Positions 13,724-15,000 of a DNA stretch of 15,000 bases are shown here, piece after piece. The position numbers and the translations under genes were made by a program. Position 1 is the stretch's first letter. Each line of letters begins with the position of its first letter. Source of the stretch: CAYRMN01 sp964425575 (GTDB lineage: Bacteria; Patescibacteriota; Patescibacteriia; 2-12-FULL-60-25); the NCBI GenBank assembly GCA_964425575.1, contig CAYRMN010000028.1, positions 1 through 15,000 of the forward strand. The letters are read 5' to 3'. Under the pieces are notes generated by a model that saw nothing but the letters and a program-made list of their open reading frames with translations, searched no databases and had not been told where the DNA came from.

Positions 13724-14686
13724 TTAGGCGTGCGCTGTAATATGCTTCTTAAACGCTGCTTCCAAATCCTCCATATTGGAAACGCGTACTAAATCAGCCT
13801 TAATATCTTTTAAGCCAGATACCCCTTTAAAATACCACGGTAAATGTTTTCGAAGTTTTATGAGACCTGTTGGACCATGATGCGCAATTTGCAAGCGGGC
13901 GTGTTCTCGTACAGTCTCCAGTCTCTCTTCGAGTGTCGGTGCGCCTGGGTCTGTTCCTTCGCGTAAGCCTTTGATTAAACGTTGAAAAATCCAGGGATTT
14001 CCTAGTGCTCCTCGTCCAATGAGAACACCATCTGCATGGCTGCGCGTTAGGGCATCACGAGCTGCCTCAAGCGTGGTAATGTCTCCATTCACAAGGACGG
14101 GTAGGGTGGTGTTCTTTCGGGCTTCACCGATGCGATCCCAGTTGGCAATTCCGCTATATCCCTGTTCTTTAGTGCGTCCATGGATCGAGATTAGATTAGC
14201 ACCAGCCGCTTCCAGTACTTTGACGAATTCAAGCACATCCGTATCCTTGCTCCAGCCTAGACGAGTCTTCACACTCAGCGGTACACTGATGGCGGCCTTC
14301 ATCGCCTTAATAATGGCTGTTGCGCGTTCCGGTTCTTTGATCAAAAATGCACCATTAAAGTTCGAAACGATGTTGTAGACTGGACACCCCATGTTAATAT
14401 CAATGGCATCAGGGTGATAACGCTCCTCAATGATCCGGGCTGCTTCGGCCATAACGGCGGGTTCTGATCCAAAGATTTGCTGAACCAGAGGACGTTCACG
14501 CTCATCAAACTCACACATGCGAAGTGTTTTTGGATTCTGACGAACAACAGCTTCAGACGACACCATTTCTCGAAACATCAGCGGCGCTTCGTGTTGCTTG
14601 CAAATAAGGCAAAATGGAAGATCGCTCATGTCCGCCATAGGCGCTAGAGCAACGAGGGGGCGGGGCTGTTCCGACCATGTAAACAT
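13724..14686 (-). CDS. dus: tRNA-dihydrouridine synthase
   Basis: A 320-residue FMN-dependent enzyme that reduces uridines to dihydrouridine in tRNA. The barrel starts with LVALAPMADMSDLPF, the FMN-site hallmark. The catalytic cysteine is C101 in INMGCPV, and SVKTRLGW, SIHGRTKEQGYSG, VNGDI and GVLIGRGALGNPW follow in the family order. The length is typical of DusB-like enzymes. After the catalytic Cys the usual Gly-rich stretch reads NFNGAFLIK, slightly divergent. ATG 14686 is preferred over ATG 14710 and TTG 14722: it gives a normal N-terminus and lies seven bases after a -10 box, whereas TTG 14722 is part of the -35 hexamer. Which tRNA position it modifies is not clear. It is divergent from uvrB. 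Confidence 0.93.
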   Translation of the reverse strand: MFTWSEQPRPLVALAPMADMSDLPFCLICKQHEAPLMFREMVSSEAVVRQNPKTLRMCEFDERERPLVQQIFGSEPAVMAEAARIIEERYHPDAIDINMGCPVYNIVSNFNGAFLIKEPERATAIIKAMKAAISVPLSVKTRLGWSKDTDVLEFVKVLEAAGANLISIHGRTKEQGYSGIANWDRIGEARKNTTLPVLVNGDITTLEAARDALTRSHADGVLIGRGALGNPWIFQRLIKGLREGTDPGAPTLEERLETVREHARLQIAHHGPTGLIKLRKHLPWYFKGVSGLKDIKADLVRVSNMEDLEAAFKKHITAHA

Positions 14687-14693
14687 GAGGGCG

Positions 14694-14722
14694 AACATAT
14701 CACATATCATGCCAAATTTCAA
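14694..14722 (-). promoter_or_regulatory. Leaderless promoter of dus
   Basis: On the minus strand, TTGAAA (14717-14722, five of six), an exact 17-bp spacer and TATGTT (14694-14699, four of six) end seven bases before the dus ATG at 14686. Transcription would start at the ATG. The element lies across the uvrB start codon, so the two divergent genes may affect each other's expression. Confidence 0.6.
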
Positions 14723-15000
14723 CCTTCATTTCCCATATCAACCGTCCGGTGATCAGCCGGAGGCAATTGCGTCACTCACCAAGGGTCTACAAGATGGGGA
14801 GCGTTTTTTGACGTTGCTTGGTGCAACGGGAACGGGCAAGACGTTTACGGTGGCCAATGTCATCCAAAATATTCAAAAGCCCACACTTGTTCTCGCACAC
14901 AATAAAACGTTGGCAGCTCAGCTGTGTAATGAATTTCGGGAATTTTTTCCGGACAATGCGGTTGAATATTTTGTTTCATATTACGATTACTATCAGCCTG
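14709..15000 (+). CDS. uvrB: Excinuclease ABC subunit B, N-terminal part (3' end outside window)
   Basis: The first 97 codons of UvrB, the DNA-damage verification helicase of nucleotide excision repair that works with UvrA and UvrC. The start is typical: FNLHFPYQPSGDQPEAI, then Walker A GATGTGKT (38-45, K44), LVLAHNKTLAAQLCNEF and EYFVSYYDYYQP. The last of these begins the beta-hairpin that slides between DNA strands. ATG 14709 gives the standard N-terminus; there is no Shine-Dalgarno site and no clear promoter, and only about 22 bases separate it from the divergent dus start. The window cuts the gene after the first base of codon 98. Confidence 0.97.
   Translation, partial: MPNFNLHFPYQPSGDQPEAIASLTKGLQDGERFLTLLGATGTGKTFTVANVIQNIQKPTLVLAHNKTLAAQLCNEFREFFPDNAVEYFVSYYDYYQP

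Noticed and set aside
14019..14378. 119-codon plus-strand frame inside dus
   Set aside because: It is fully antisense to a well-supported gene and resembles no family; other overlapping frames such as 3222-3443 and 5250-5570 were set aside for the same reason.
14710..14722. Upstream TTG/ATG starts for dus
   Set aside because: They fall inside the predicted promoter and extend into uvrB; ATG 14686 gives a typical N-terminus.
1..15000. tRNA, rRNA, CRISPR array, transposase, phage or toxin-antitoxin genes
   Set aside because: I looked for cloverleaf-like ends, regularly spaced direct repeats and recognisable proteins of these kinds on both strands and saw none.

Overview
This 15 kb window looks like an ordinary, tightly packed bacterial chromosome segment of moderate GC. 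It is built around a complete F1Fo ATP synthase operon, with housekeeping genes for translation, tRNA modification, DNA repair and cell envelope on both sides. No plasmid, phage, transposase, CRISPR array, rRNA or tRNA gene is visible. Compact proteins, short gaps, near-absence of Shine-Dalgarno sites and several palindromic intergenic repeats suggest an uncultured lineage such as Patescibacteria (CPR). That placement is an inference from style and cannot be proven from the window.

Layout. 1-512 is the 3' end of metG (methionyl-tRNA synthetase), followed by a CvpA-family membrane protein and a TatD-family metal-dependent hydrolase, with a palindromic repeat between the last two. From 2039 to 9064 lies the ATP synthase operon in the order atpI-atpB-atpE-atpF-atpH-atpA-atpG-atpD-atpC, behind a near-consensus sigma70-type promoter. 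A 120-nt nested inverted-repeat element sits between atpG and atpD, and a stable hairpin sits between atpE and atpF. Then come thpR (RNA 2',3'-cyclic phosphodiesterase / ligase family), a WecG/TagA/CpsF-family glycosyltransferase, gltX (glutamyl-tRNA synthetase) and an exported coiled-coil M23 peptidase. On the minus strand are a small unknown gene and a tRNA-dihydrouridine synthase. At the right edge the first 97 codons of uvrB start divergently from dus.

Expression style. Few genes have a convincing Shine-Dalgarno sequence. Four genes (thpR, the glycosyltransferase, the M23 peptidase and dus) have a -10-like TANNNT hexamer ending only 6-8 nt before the ATG. In that arrangement the transcript would begin at or next to the start codon (leaderless). 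For dus and the M23 gene a -35-like hexamer lies exactly 17 bp upstream. cvpA and atpI have promoters predicting 5' leaders of only about 7-8 nt. The clear exception is the small unknown minus-strand gene, which has a perfect AGGAGG eight bases before a GTG start.

I did not find a convincing new multi-gene system. The most interesting signals are the leaderless promoter pattern, the nested hairpin element inside the atp operon, the loss of the glycine motif in the c subunit, and the other palindromic elements.
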